DNA from: Candidatus Riflebacteria bacterium HGW-Riflebacteria-1
GTDB taxonomy: Bacteria > Muiribacteriota > Ozemobacteria > Ozemobacterales > Ozemobacteraceae
DNA: 64,000 nt
Assembly (NCBI GenBank): GCA_002839445.1
Contig: PGYB01000014.1
Span: 1-64,000, forward strand
Direction: 5' to 3'
Made by a program: the position numbers and the translations under genes. The notes under the pieces are model-generated. The model had not been told where the DNA came from, ran no database searches, and saw nothing but the letters and a program-made list of their open reading frames with translations. Shown here piece after piece: positions 16,947 to 25,169 of this stretch (position 1 is the first letter of the stretch; each line of letters opens with the position of its first letter).

Positions 16947-17593
16947 TTAATACCTGTCATAACGTCGATTGCGCCTTTCCAGCGCTCAGTTATCCGGAAC
17001 TGCGAAAAGCCGGCAGATTCAAAAAGCTGCGGAACTACTCCTGCAAAGTTTTCAGGGGCATTGGCATATATTTCTGGTATCGCACGCCCCCAGACCTTCT
17101 TGGTATAAAGCGCCAGAAGATTTCCCATTATGCCTGAGGGCTTGCCAAATTCGGCCATAACCGCTCTGCCACCTGGCTTTAGCACACGATAAATTTCTTT
17201 GAACAAAGCCTGTTTGCCATGCAGCGTAATTTGATGGGTAACCAGCGACGACACGAAAACATCAACTGATGCATTTTTCACCGGCAGACTCGGGAACGGA
17301 GCGATTTGTATGAAATGCCTGCTTTGATGATCTACTGTTTTATCTTTGGCGACTCTGAGCATACCGTTGCCGGGGTCGACTCCAAGATAAAGACCATTGA
17401 ACTGATAGTTCTCCTTGATGAACTCAAGCAGCAGGCCGGTTCCGCAGCCAAAATCAAGAATGGTCGAGTGCTCAAAATCTCCGAAATTATCGACGAGAGA
17501 ACGTCGAAAGGCGTTGTAAGATCCCAGCCAGTGCAGTTTCATGCCAGCATCATAGGCTCTGGCATTATCTTCATGTTTCATTATCTGTTTCAC
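16943..17593 (-). CDS. Class I SAM-dependent methyltransferase
   Basis: A 216-aa protein with the SAM-binding motif ILDFGCGTGLLLEFIK near residue 45, a GVDPGNGML acidic loop, and VLKPGGRAVMAEF at the post-I region, as in UbiE-like enzymes. It probably transfers a methyl group to an oxygen or carbon of a small molecule; the substrate is not evident. It is the promoter-proximal gene of a two-gene minus-strand unit with the B12 radical SAM gene. Two starts are possible (17593 or the in-frame ATG at 17581); neither has a strong ribosome site. Confidence 0.85.
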   Translation of the reverse strand: MKQIMKHEDNARAYDAGMKLHWLGSYNAFRRSLVDNFGDFEHSTILDFGCGTGLLLEFIKENYQFNGLYLGVDPGNGMLRVAKDKTVDHQSRHFIQIAPFPSLPVKNASVDVFVSSLVTHQITLHGKQALFKEIYRVLKPGGRAVMAEFGKPSGIMGNLLALYTKKVWGRAIPEIYANAPENFAGVVPQLFESAGFSQFRITERWKGAIDVMTGIK

Positions 17594-17683
17594 TTTGATA
17601 AAATATTCTGTAGTCTAAGATAGAGTATCATTCTGCAATATATCTGTAAACCTGGAGCTCGCTGCTAATCACGGAGAGTCGCT

Positions 17684-17764
17684 ATGCCATTATTATTCAG
17701 GGTCATTCGACTTTTGTATCCGCTTTACTTAAGGGCAATCGATGCCCGGGCGGATAATCTATGA
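17684..17764 (+). CDS. 26-aa ORF translationally coupled to the hydrolase gene
   Basis: ATG 17684 follows an ACGGAGAG ribosome site by 7 bases. The frame (MPLLFRVIRLLYPLYLRAID, then ARADNL) ends in TGA overlapping the next start as ATGA. The peptide is basic and hydrophobic. The hydrolase gene has no ribosome site other than this overlap, so the short ORF probably serves as a translated leader, though the peptide could have its own role. Confidence 0.45.
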   Translation: MPLLFRVIRLLYPLYLRAIDARADNL

Positions 17765-18759
17765 AACCTGCTGTCCTGGCGAGACTGATAAAACTGGTTC
17801 TGTGCCTCAAAGATATTGGCGCGCCAGATTCTGGTGAAAATGCCTGTAACAATCTTGAAAGAAGAGATTTGACGCTGCCATCAGGCGGCAGTTATCATCT
17901 GTTTATGCCGGTTTCGCCGATTGGGGTGACTGTCATCGCTGCGCACGGGGTCACGGTTTACGGTAACAATGATGTTAGAATTCTTCAGTTTGCCCGCGCA
18001 CTGACAGCCTGTGGGGTAGTGTGCGTGCTGCCTGACCTTCATCACATCGCCAACGGCTGCTTCCGTACTAAAGATCTTGATCTGATCGGGGAATTGATTA
18101 ATGCTTACCAACAAAGTCCAACAAATCACCTCGGTCTGATTGGTTTCAGCTACTCAGGAAGCTATGTGCTTACTGCTGCCGCCAATAAGGAGTTTGCCGA
18201 CAAAGTCACTTCAGTTACCTCATTTGGCGCCTGTTACTCAATGGCGGAGTCGTTTGCAGTAAGTGAGACGTTCAAGGCTGTCCCTGAAACTGATCTTGAG
18301 TGGGATAAATATATTCATTTCTCGGTGATGGGTGTTCACCGGTTTGGCCGGGAAATGGGAATTCCGGCCGATACTGCCGCGGAATGTGAGACCCTGCTGC
18401 GCGATTACTGCAGTAACTATTCAATCGAGTACAAGCGCCAGTTTTTCCTGAGTCGGCTTGCCAGCTATGACCCGATAGGATACTTTCGTATGAAAGTCAG
18501 ACAGGATGCGCTTGACGAATTGTCGCCAAAAGGGCGGCTTGCCGGAGTAACGTGCAAAGTATCATTGATTCATGGCAGCAACGACCACATGATTCCCGCG
18601 AGTGAGTCCGAAAAGATCTACGCAGAACTTAAAAAGGCAGGGTTGGCGGCGTGTTCTCGTCTTCTGGTCACCGATCTGCTCGGGCATGTTCATCCCGGAC
18701 AGATCCGGCCTTTTGAGCTGTTGCGGTTTATGAAGTCTCTTCGTCTGCTTATTGAGTGA
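17761..18759 (+). CDS. Alpha/beta-hydrolase
   Basis: A 332-aa protein of the alpha/beta-hydrolase fold. It has an oxyanion HG (VIAAHGVTVYG), a nucleophile elbow GFSYSGSY (Ser130 or Ser132), an acid residue in IHGSNDHMIP and the histidine in DLLGHVHPG. An insert of about 75 residues between the elbow and the acid strand forms a lid. There is no signal peptide. It may be a thioesterase, lipase or acyltransferase that releases or moves the product of the adjacent lipid-type cluster (inference). Strand and spacing separate it from the main operon. Confidence 0.8.
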   Translation: MKPAVLARLIKLVLCLKDIGAPDSGENACNNLERRDLTLPSGGSYHLFMPVSPIGVTVIAAHGVTVYGNNDVRILQFARALTACGVVCVLPDLHHIANGCFRTKDLDLIGELINAYQQSPTNHLGLIGFSYSGSYVLTAAANKEFADKVTSVTSFGACYSMAESFAVSETFKAVPETDLEWDKYIHFSVMGVHRFGREMGIPADTAAECETLLRDYCSNYSIEYKRQFFLSRLASYDPIGYFRMKVRQDALDELSPKGRLAGVTCKVSLIHGSNDHMIPASESEKIYAELKKAGLAACSRLLVTDLLGHVHPGQIRPFELLRFMKSLRLLIE

Positions 18760-18776
18760 CGATTGCGTGTATCTGT

Positions 18777-18845
18777 CGAATCGAGTGATGCCTTAATTAA
18801 CTGCCGGAGTTTTTCGCATACGAGTCAAGTGAGGTGTCCCTCGAA
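18777..18845. repeat. Palindromic intergenic repeat, copy A
   Basis: The sequence AATCGAGTGATGCCTTAATT, then AACTGCCGGAGTTTTTCGCA and GAGTCAAGTGAGGTGTCCCT, matches the copy at 25084-25157 closely. The two ends are imperfect inverted repeats of each other. Shorter copies of the left end lie at 24405-24440 and 26167-26198. Confidence 0.65.
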
Positions 18846-18863
18846 CCCTGCGTCGAACGAGGT

Positions 18864-18915
18864 GGTAATCGTAATCGAAAAATCAACAGCGCAAATCGAT
18901 TACGATCACGAGCAC
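18864..18915. repeat. TAATCG-type repeat, inverted copy of 28814-28834
   Basis: Positions 18864-18884 (GGTAATCGTAATCGAAAAATC) are the exact reverse complement of 28814-28834. The following ATTACGATCACGAGCACGA resembles the tandem units at 28822-28872. It lies in the 3' intergenic space between the convergent hydrolase and outer-membrane protein genes. Confidence 0.6.
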
Positions 18916-18946
18916 GAAAAGACGTAGGGGTTCAACATGTTGTACC

Positions 18947-20230
18947 TCAATAAAAGTGGCTGTAGAGCATGCCGATGCCGGAAGCGAAGGCGCCGAATTC
19001 GCTGCGCAGCTCGAGGCCGGTCGGCCGTAAGGCCGGGCTGCGACCTGTGTTGAACCATGCGAAAAAGCTGATGTCTGATTCATCTGAAGTGCTGATCTTC
19101 CAGACTGGCTGCCAGAGCGTAGAGTTGTCGACAAGATTGATCATCGCGTTAATGTTGACGCTGCTCAATGGCCCGATCTCACGGTTTGAACTGACAACCA
19201 GATAGTCAGAAGCTGCCAGCTGCATCCAGCCCTGCCTGAACGGGGTGCTGGCGTATGCCTGCGTCAGATCGCCAACTTTGCGGGCACCGAAATCCTGATG
19301 CAGACAGGCGATGCCGGCCCGCCAGTGCTTCGCGATGCTCTTTTCAAAGCCAACACTCCATGAACCCGCCAGATCGTCTGAAAACCCGCCGAAATGGCGG
19401 CCATCAGACGAGTTGCGCTCGAACAGGGCAGCTTCGCCCCAGACGTTGATGCGGCGGCGTTCGCCTTCCCAGCCGATGCCGACGAAATTTCGCTGGCGAA
19501 AGCGTCCGGCGAGGGCCTCGACATCAAAACCTGAAAAGGTATCGCGGTAACGCCCGATCATTGCAGAATCTTCAGAATCGCGCGCTGCGGCGGCAATCAG
19601 TTCCATTTCGCCGGTGGTTCCTGCTGTTTTTCTGATGCGCAGAGCGTCGACGCCGGGTTTGTAGGTGCTGTCAAGATACCCGGGGTTGAACGGCGCCAGA
19701 ACATCGAGAACCGGCACGAAATGGCTGGTGCCGAAACTGACTGGTTGCCGGCCCAGCTGAATATCGAGTTCGCCGGCAGAGAAGGCGATTTCGCAGCGTT
19801 CGAGTTGAGAACTGGAGCGCCATCTGTCAGTATACGAATGTTTTGAGTCAGTCTTGAATGCCTTGAAGCCAGATCTGCTGCCGGCGACCTGCCAGCCCGC
19901 CGAAATGGCGTTTTGCTGTTCACTGGTGCTGTACAGTGAAGTCAGCTCAAGTTCTATTTTAATCCGGTATCTGTCACTGCGGCGATGATGTATGACGCGC
20001 GTCAGCGACTGCAGGGCATATTCGTTGCCGGGCAGCAATCCGGCGCGTTCGAAGGCCTTCGGGTAATCAGAGAAATTCACGATCTGCCGTGTCGCAAAAT
20101 TAAAGTCATCAGCGGCAGGGCAGGGGACAGCGAAAACAATGCATAGCAGCAGAACGGCAGCGGCTCGCAAACGCCGCTTCCAGAGACCTGTGCCGCGACA
20201 ATGCTTACTGCTGTTTTCTGATGTCATCAC
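18947..20230 (-). CDS. Outer-membrane beta-barrel protein
   Basis: A 427-aa protein with a signal peptide (RRLRAAAVLLLCIVFAVP, cut after a P-A-A), then alternating amphipathic strands such as YRIKIELELTSLY and ISAGWQVAGSR. The conserved-looking block LDIQLGRQPVSFGTSHFVPV recalls porin-like proteins. It ends in LYSHFY, an aromatic C-terminus of the kind recognised by the BAM machinery. It is the last gene of the export operon and overlaps the ATPase gene by 26 bases (an ATG one codon later is possible). The partnership suggests an outer-membrane target or exit for what the ABC system handles. Confidence 0.75.
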   Translation of the reverse strand: MMTSENSSKHCRGTGLWKRRLRAAAVLLLCIVFAVPCPAADDFNFATRQIVNFSDYPKAFERAGLLPGNEYALQSLTRVIHHRRSDRYRIKIELELTSLYSTSEQQNAISAGWQVAGSRSGFKAFKTDSKHSYTDRWRSSSQLERCEIAFSAGELDIQLGRQPVSFGTSHFVPVLDVLAPFNPGYLDSTYKPGVDALRIRKTAGTTGEMELIAAAARDSEDSAMIGRYRDTFSGFDVEALAGRFRQRNFVGIGWEGERRRINVWGEAALFERNSSDGRHFGGFSDDLAGSWSVGFEKSIAKHWRAGIACLHQDFGARKVGDLTQAYASTPFRQGWMQLAASDYLVVSSNREIGPLSSVNINAMINLVDNSTLWQPVWKISTSDESDISFFAWFNTGRSPALRPTGLELRSEFGAFASGIGMLYSHFY

Positions 20231-20894
20231 TGACTTTGCCGTCGCGCATCGAGATGACCCGCTGCGCTATGTCTATGACTTTACTGTCGTGCGAACTGAA
20301 CAGAAAAGTGACCTTCTGTTCGAGATTGAGGCGATGCATCAGGTTGAGCAGCGACACTGCGCTCTCTGAATCAAGGTTTGCCGTTGGTTCGTCAGCAAGA
20401 ATGATCGAAGGCCGCCCGATGATCGCACGCGCCACTGCGACGCGCTGCTGCTGCCCACCGCTGAGTTCGCCGGGAAGACGTTGGGCCAGGCCGCTCAAAC
20501 CAAGTTCTTCGAACAGCGGCATGATGCGCCCTGCATGCTCTGAATCAGGAACACCCTGAATCTGCAGAATGAATTGCACGTTTTCGTAAGCGCTCAAAAC
20601 CGGCACCAGATTGTACGCCTGAAAAATGAAACCTATCTTGAAAAGCCGCGCCCGCGTCAGTTCATCGTCGCTTTTGTCGTTGAGCAGTTCGCCGTCAAGG
20701 TGCACGCTGCCATTCGTCGGGCGGTCAAGGCCTCCGATCAGGTTCAGTAACGTCGTTTTGCCACTGCCGGAAGGCCCGGCAAGAACCGTGAATTCGCCCG
20801 CTTCGACGCTCAGGCTGACGCCGTTTACCGCCTTAACTTCGGTTGCACCGCTTTCATATACCCGCTTCAGGTCTGTGGTCAATACTATACTCAT
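20205..20894 (-). CDS. ABC transporter ATPase, LolD/MacB type
   Basis: A 229-aa ATPase: Walker A GPSGSGKTT, Q-loop FIFQAYNLVPVL, signature LSGGQQQRVAVARA, Walker B IILADEPTANLD, switch histidine SSHDSK. Spacing and the PTANLD motif place it with the LolD/MacB/FtsE group that drives mechanotransmission rather than transmembrane flux. It lies between two FtsX-fold permease genes and an outer-membrane barrel gene. The unit probably extracts or moves lipoproteins or lipids from the inner membrane. Confidence 0.92.
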   Translation of the reverse strand: MSIVLTTDLKRVYESGATEVKAVNGVSLSVEAGEFTVLAGPSGSGKTTLLNLIGGLDRPTNGSVHLDGELLNDKSDDELTRARLFKIGFIFQAYNLVPVLSAYENVQFILQIQGVPDSEHAGRIMPLFEELGLSGLAQRLPGELSGGQQQRVAVARAIIGRPSIILADEPTANLDSESAVSLLNLMHRLNLEQKVTFLFSSHDSKVIDIAQRVISMRDGKVSDDIRKQQ

Positions 20895-20903
20895 GTGGTT
20901 ACC

Positions 20904-22139
20904 TCAATGATGTCGCATGGCTTCGGCCGGTGCCGCGCGCAGAGCTTTTTTAACCGGGTAGATGGCGGCAAGAATGACAACGACGACCATGCCCGCCGCC
21001 AGACCGAACATCCAGCCCCATTCCCAGGTGCTGTTGATTTTCATGCTGACCAGCATGCCGGCAACTTCAGCCTCACCGAACATGCTCGAAAAATCCAGGC
21101 CGTAATGCCAGCTGTAAAGGCTCAAAACTATGGTCAAAAGCAGCCCGGCAAGGGAGCCGATAAGGCCCAGCAGTGCCGCCTCAAAGAAAATCAGGCGGCC
21201 GATGCGTTGGCGGTCGAGGCCAATGGCCCGCAGCAGGCCGAACTCGCGGGTTCTTTCAAGTATGCTCATCAGCAGCAGATTCACCGTGCCGATCGTCACC
21301 AGCACATAGAGCAGAAATATCATGAATTTGAACTGGGCGCTGTCGATCTTGATAGCGTCGGCAATCTGTTTTGAGGTTACTTCCCATGAAAAGACCGCGA
21401 TATCCTTGTGCGCGGCGCAGGCTTTCTGCAGCTGCGCCAGCTGCTCGGGCAGCTTGTCGCGGTCAGCCAGCAGAATGGCGATTTCGTGCAGGGCGTCACT
21501 GTTGCCGAGTGCGGTCGCCAGCGAATGGCGGTTGACAAAGATTGTTGCGCTGTCAAGCTGAGTGACACCGCTTTTAAAAATGCCACCGACCCGGTATAGC
21601 TTTGAAGTGATTTCGCCAGACAGGTCCTGAAACATGACCACCAGCTTTTTGCCGGCATCTATGCGCAGGTTTTCGGCAAGTCGGGTGCCGATATAAGCGA
21701 GATTCTGGGTGTCAGAAGCTGGAATTCTGCCGCTGACGGTTTTCGTATCCTGCAGCAGCGGGTTACTTGCGTGCTCACGCTCAAAATCTACGCCAAGAAT
21801 CATGACAGCCCGGTTGTCGCGGCTGCTGCGGGCCAGCGCCGAAACATACAGTCGCGGCAGCACTCTGACGATGCCCTCGCGATTTTCCAGCAGCGACATT
21901 GCCGGGTCGCCCGAAAAGACCAGTTCGTTCAGCCGTTCCTGAGGGTAATCGGGATGATGCAGGCTGAGATGTCCGCTTCCCATGCGCGCGGCATCTTCGA
22001 TCATCTTTTCATAAGAGCCGCTGGCGACGTTCTGCATCCAGGCAACAAAGGCGAGACTGCCCGAAATAGCCGCCAGCAGCACGAGTGTGCGCGTGCGGTT
22101 ACGCCACAGGTTGCGCCATGCGAGTTTAAGCCACAGCAT
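20904..22139 (-). CDS. ABC permease, LolC/E-MacB type (FtsX fold)
   Basis: About 411 aa. An N-terminal membrane segment (WRNLWRNRTRTLVLLAAISG) is followed by a periplasmic domain of roughly 220 residues, and three C-terminal segments include the FtsX-type block ERTREFGLLRAIGLDRQRIG. ATG 22139 is chosen because translation upstream of it lies inside the previous permease gene and shows no family sequence. It pairs with the second permease as a LolC/LolE-like heterodimer. Confidence 0.9.
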   Translation of the reverse strand: MLWLKLAWRNLWRNRTRTLVLLAAISGSLAFVAWMQNVASGSYEKMIEDAARMGSGHLSLHHPDYPQERLNELVFSGDPAMSLLENREGIVRVLPRLYVSALARSSRDNRAVMILGVDFEREHASNPLLQDTKTVSGRIPASDTQNLAYIGTRLAENLRIDAGKKLVVMFQDLSGEITSKLYRVGGIFKSGVTQLDSATIFVNRHSLATALGNSDALHEIAILLADRDKLPEQLAQLQKACAAHKDIAVFSWEVTSKQIADAIKIDSAQFKFMIFLLYVLVTIGTVNLLLMSILERTREFGLLRAIGLDRQRIGRLIFFEAALLGLIGSLAGLLLTIVLSLYSWHYGLDFSSMFGEAEVAGMLVSMKINSTWEWGWMFGLAAGMVVVVILAAIYPVKKALRAAPAEAMRHH

Positions 22140-22141
22140 AT

Positions 22142-23374
22142 TTAACCCTCCCGCAGCGCTTCGACCGGCTTGAGTCGGTAAAGGCGCCAGGTTGGCAGTG
22201 CCGCTACCGCGAAACCAAGCAGAATCATGGCCAGCAGCGGCAGCAGATTCGACAGCAGACTCGGCACGCAAAACAGAATCGGCTGAATCGAAGACCCGCC
22301 CCAGGTGATGCTTTCCATCCAGCGGCTGAGATCTATCGGATAGTAAAAAAGCACAAGATTGACACAGGCTCCAATTGCAGTTCCAATAAGGCCTGATGCT
22401 GTTGCCATGATAATGCTTTCGCACAGTATCAGCATGGCCAGCAGGCCGCGTGTCAGGCCGATCGCCTGCATCACCGCGAACTCATGCATGCGTTCGAGAA
22501 AGGCCATATACATGGTATTGAAGGTGATCAGCGCCATGGCAGCATAATAAATGGCAACAGTGAACAGCTGCACGCCCAGCCAGACCTTGAGAATATCGGC
22601 AATCTGTGGAAATATGCTCTGCCAGGGAGTCGCTTCGAGACTTTTCTGGCCGGCATTTAATCTGGATGCGATCTCTTCGGCCTGCATCGGGTTGTGCAGA
22701 AAAAGACGATGGCTGTGAACACGATCTTCGAGCACCAGCAGCTGCTGAGCGGCTTTGAGATTCATGATGGCGAGGCTCGCATCGCGCATGTTTTCGCCCG
22801 ATGAAAAAATGCCTTTGACCAGCAGTATCTCAGACGCGATCGAGCCATCGGCGGCGCTGCTGAAAAAGATGATCTCGCTGCCGATGTCAGCTCTGATTTT
22901 GCGGGCAAGGCCCTTTCCAAGCAGAATTTCGCGCTCCTGACCGGTCAGAAAGCTGCCGGTAACAATATCACTGGCAAGTTTGCTGTTGGCCAGCTCGGCC
23001 TGATAATCGACTGCTACAATCTGCGCCGGCTGCGTGCGGTTCTCGTCGTCAGTGCCGCAGCTGAGCAGGGCGTAGGCCTGCAGGCGCGGGCACACACCTT
23101 TGATTTCGGCTTTCATCACCGCCGGAATCTGGTTCGATATCGCTTCGGGGCAGGCGTCTTCGAGGGTGGGGTTGGCGTAGTAACCGGGCAGCGCAATGAA
23201 GACGTGCCCGTTTTCCTTTTCGGTTGCGTTGTTGATAAGACTCCACAGAAAACCGTCATAATAACCCAGCGAAAAAACCAGCATGGCGCAGGCGAAGATC
23301 ATGGCGCCCATGGTCAACTGAGTGCGCCGCCGGTTGCGCCAGAGATTGCGCCAGCCGATGCGAAGTATCATCAT
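22142..23374 (-). CDS. ABC permease, LolC/E-MacB type (second subunit)
   Basis: A 410-aa protein with the same layout as the neighbouring permease: GWRNLWRNRRRTQLTMGAMI membrane entry, a large periplasmic domain, then AFLERMHEFAVMQAIGLTRG and three helices ending ALPTWRLYRLKPVEALREG. It is only distantly similar to its partner, which supports a heterodimer. It shares one base with the LolA-like gene upstream and is 3 bases from the next permease gene. Confidence 0.9.
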   Translation of the reverse strand: MMILRIGWRNLWRNRRRTQLTMGAMIFACAMLVFSLGYYDGFLWSLINNATEKENGHVFIALPGYYANPTLEDACPEAISNQIPAVMKAEIKGVCPRLQAYALLSCGTDDENRTQPAQIVAVDYQAELANSKLASDIVTGSFLTGQEREILLGKGLARKIRADIGSEIIFFSSAADGSIASEILLVKGIFSSGENMRDASLAIMNLKAAQQLLVLEDRVHSHRLFLHNPMQAEEIASRLNAGQKSLEATPWQSIFPQIADILKVWLGVQLFTVAIYYAAMALITFNTMYMAFLERMHEFAVMQAIGLTRGLLAMLILCESIIMATASGLIGTAIGACVNLVLFYYPIDLSRWMESITWGGSSIQPILFCVPSLLSNLLPLLAMILLGFAVAALPTWRLYRLKPVEALREG

Positions 23375-24135
23375 CAGCGGTTTCTCAAACTTTTGATCGA
23401 AAACAGGTCGCGCGGCAGGTCAACCGAAAAGTCTATTTCGAGATAATGCATCTCGGTGAATTCTTCTGGTTTGTCTTCGGGCACGATGCGTGCAATCATA
23501 GGTAGCCAGCGCTGGTCGATCTCCTTGAACTCTGAAAAGACCATACTTCTGACTTTGACATCTTCTTCGTCGTAATACTCTACCAGCAGCGGAGTCAGGC
23601 TGGCAGTATCAATCTTGTAGATGATTTTGCCCCAGACGACAGCGGCTTCTGGAAAGGGCGTGCCGGTGATGGTCACTTCGTTGTCTTTTTGCGCGGTAAT
23701 TGCCAGCTGGTAGAGCTTGTCGATCTTGTTTTCCTTGACCAGATCGTCGTTGGTGAGGTGACTGCCCATCCAGCTGTCACCCATCAGACTCGACGGAATC
23801 TTGATCAGGCGGTCGATGCGCGAAATATAGTTCCAGATGTCGTCATTGACCTTGAGCGTGCAGGTGCCGCGTTCCTTGACCGGTGCCAGTATGCGGGTCA
23901 GTAGTTTTTCGCGTCCTTCCGACCACATTTCGAGCTCGAGTGTGCGGTTCCAGCTGCGAGTTTTGATGTGCATGCGCATTTTGCCATGCGAACGGTCGCC
24001 CTGATACTGAGTTTCGACCGCCAGAACCAGCGCCACGGCATCGAGCCCGCTGCTTCCCGTAGCCGGTCTGGCAGATTCCCCGCCCCATGCCAGGGACGCA
24101 GTCATCAGCATTGCCAATAGAAGATGCTTCACCAT
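23374..24135 (-). CDS. Outer-membrane lipoprotein-sorting (LolA-like) protein
   Basis: A 253-aa exported protein with signal peptide MVKHLLLAMLMTASLAWG. The beta-rich domain contains WNYISRIDRLIKIPSSLMGD and SWMGSHLTNDDLVKE, the signature I associate with PF17131 proteins annotated as outer-membrane lipoprotein-sorting protein. It probably receives a lipid-linked cargo in the periplasm from the two permeases. First gene of the five-gene operon, with a TGGAGTGA ribosome site. Confidence 0.88.
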   Translation of the reverse strand: MVKHLLLAMLMTASLAWGGESARPATGSSGLDAVALVLAVETQYQGDRSHGKMRMHIKTRSWNRTLELEMWSEGREKLLTRILAPVKERGTCTLKVNDDIWNYISRIDRLIKIPSSLMGDSWMGSHLTNDDLVKENKIDKLYQLAITAQKDNEVTITGTPFPEAAVVWGKIIYKIDTASLTPLLVEYYDEEDVKVRSMVFSEFKEIDQRWLPMIARIVPEDKPEEFTEMHYLEIDFSVDLPRDLFSIKSLRNR

Positions 24136-24434
24136 AATTCACTCCAGACTCGGCAGGTTTGCATCATTATAAATACTTCCGCTGCAGTTGCCAAGTAAGT
24201 ACGAATTGTGTCAAAACCTTAATCCTGGAGAACTCAAGGAGACGAGTATACCGGCAGAGTGTCTATTTCAGCTGCCTAAAACCGTTTGTCTACTTCGACA
24301 AGTTCCTTTTTTGTGCTTTCAGAAGCTGCTGCTTTTTAGCTTGCTACCCGGCAGTATATAACCCTGACAAAAGCAATATAATCCCTTGATTGCGAATCCA
24401 TTCCTTGGAATCGAGAAATCGAGAAACCCCTTGC
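24136..24434. other. Intergenic: operon promoter and repeat B
   Basis: It contains the promoter for the LolCDE-like operon and, at its far end, a partial copy of the palindromic repeat. No gene is seen. Confidence 0.5.
24166..24194 (-). promoter_or_regulatory. Near-consensus sigma-70 promoter of the export operon
   Basis: On the minus strand, TTGGCA (24189-24194) is separated by 17 bases from TATAAT (24166-24171). Transcription should start near 24158, leaving a leader of about 23 bases before the LolA-like gene. Near-consensus boxes suggest steady expression. Confidence 0.75.
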
Positions 24435-24440
24435 TCATTT
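24405..24440. repeat. Palindromic intergenic repeat, partial copy B
   Basis: AAATCGAGAAACCCCTTGCTCA matches the left end of copies A, C and D (AATCGAG-x6-CCTT-x-CT-x-A). The stop codon of the gene at 24435 falls within it. Confidence 0.5.
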
Positions 24441-25043
24441 GCCTACGCGATAGGTGATGCGAATTTGCTGGCCTGAATGTTCGAGAAGAAGGCGGGGCAG
24501 CTTGAGCTTGGGCTCGACAAATTCTCGGCCGATAAATTCACTGATTGTACGGGCAATTTCGACGTAGTATTTATACCTGTCTTCGCGAAACCCTAACGAT
24601 ACTGGTTTAACAACACCGGTTTGAGATATTATGACAATTTTAAATTCCCAATAAGAACCATATTGGGCTTCTATTAATTTACCACTCAGCCCGACGCCCG
24701 CCATCTGGGAGAAAGAATGCCGAAACTCTTCCCGGACAAGCTTTCCACATCGGGTTTCCTGCCAGATTTCGTGGTTTTTGCGGTCGAAAACAACTCTGTC
24801 AGAAAAATAATGCTGCGCAACTGCTGTCAGAACAAGCGAAAGCACCAGTAAAAAAATGCCATGCGCCACTCCGAAAATACCTTGTTGTTCCGGCGGCATT
24901 ATTGTCGTTAGAAAACAATAGCCGGCTGGCAGTAAAAGCCACAAAGGCAGTGTTGCCAGAAAAGACCTCTCGGCTCCGAAGTCTATTACCAGCCTGTCGT
25001 TAACCTTGTCCTGACCGAATTGGATCTCCGGATAAATTTTCAA
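24435..25043 (-). CDS. Hypothetical two-helix membrane protein
   Basis: About 202 aa from TTG 25043. It has two adjacent membrane segments (residues about 30-75: LPLWLLLPAGYCFLTTIM and GIFLLVLSLVLTAVA) and a soluble C-terminal domain of about 120 residues (VVFDRKNHEIW, SLGFREDRYKYYVEIARTI). No family recognised. The frame stays open to an ATG at 25163, but those 40 extra codons are made of the dispersed repeat. TTG 25043 has a GGAGGG site 5 bases upstream, so I prefer it. Repeat copies flank the gene on both sides. Confidence 0.65.
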   Translation of the reverse strand: MKIYPEIQFGQDKVNDRLVIDFGAERSFLATLPLWLLLPAGYCFLTTIMPPEQQGIFGVAHGIFLLVLSLVLTAVAQHYFSDRVVFDRKNHEIWQETRCGKLVREEFRHSFSQMAGVGLSGKLIEAQYGSYWEFKIVIISQTGVVKPVSLGFREDRYKYYVEIARTISEFIGREFVEPKLKLPRLLLEHSGQQIRITYRVGK

Positions 25044-25083
25044 AAACACCCTCCGCCATAAATTTCGTTCAGGAATCGAGGAA

Positions 25084-25157
25084 TGAATCGAATCGAGGGA
25101 CACCTTACTCAACTGCCGGAGTTTTTCAGCACATGAGTCAATTAAGATGTCCCTATG
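25084..25157. repeat. Palindromic intergenic repeat, copy C
   Basis: The fullest copy. It starts AATCGAGGGACACCTTACTCA, has the centre AACTGCCGGAGTTTTTCAGC, and ends GAGTCAATTAAGATGTCCCT. The ends, AGGGACACCTTACTCA and the complement of TCAATTAAGATGTCCCT, are imperfect inverted repeats, so the whole can fold as a long hairpin. The size and dispersed intergenic placement fit a MITE or a REP-type element; no transposase gene for it is in view. Confidence 0.65.
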
Positions 25158-25169
25158 ATCCAAAAAAAA

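Noticed and set aside
6633..18759. Interpretation as a housekeeping fatty-acid operon
   Set aside because: No accABCD, fabD, fabH or plsX, while three radical SAM enzymes, a half-size ketosynthase and a nitroreductase are interleaved.
22140..22424. N-terminal 95-codon extension of the downstream permease
   Set aside because: Lies inside the upstream permease gene and has no family sequence; the family start is at 22139.
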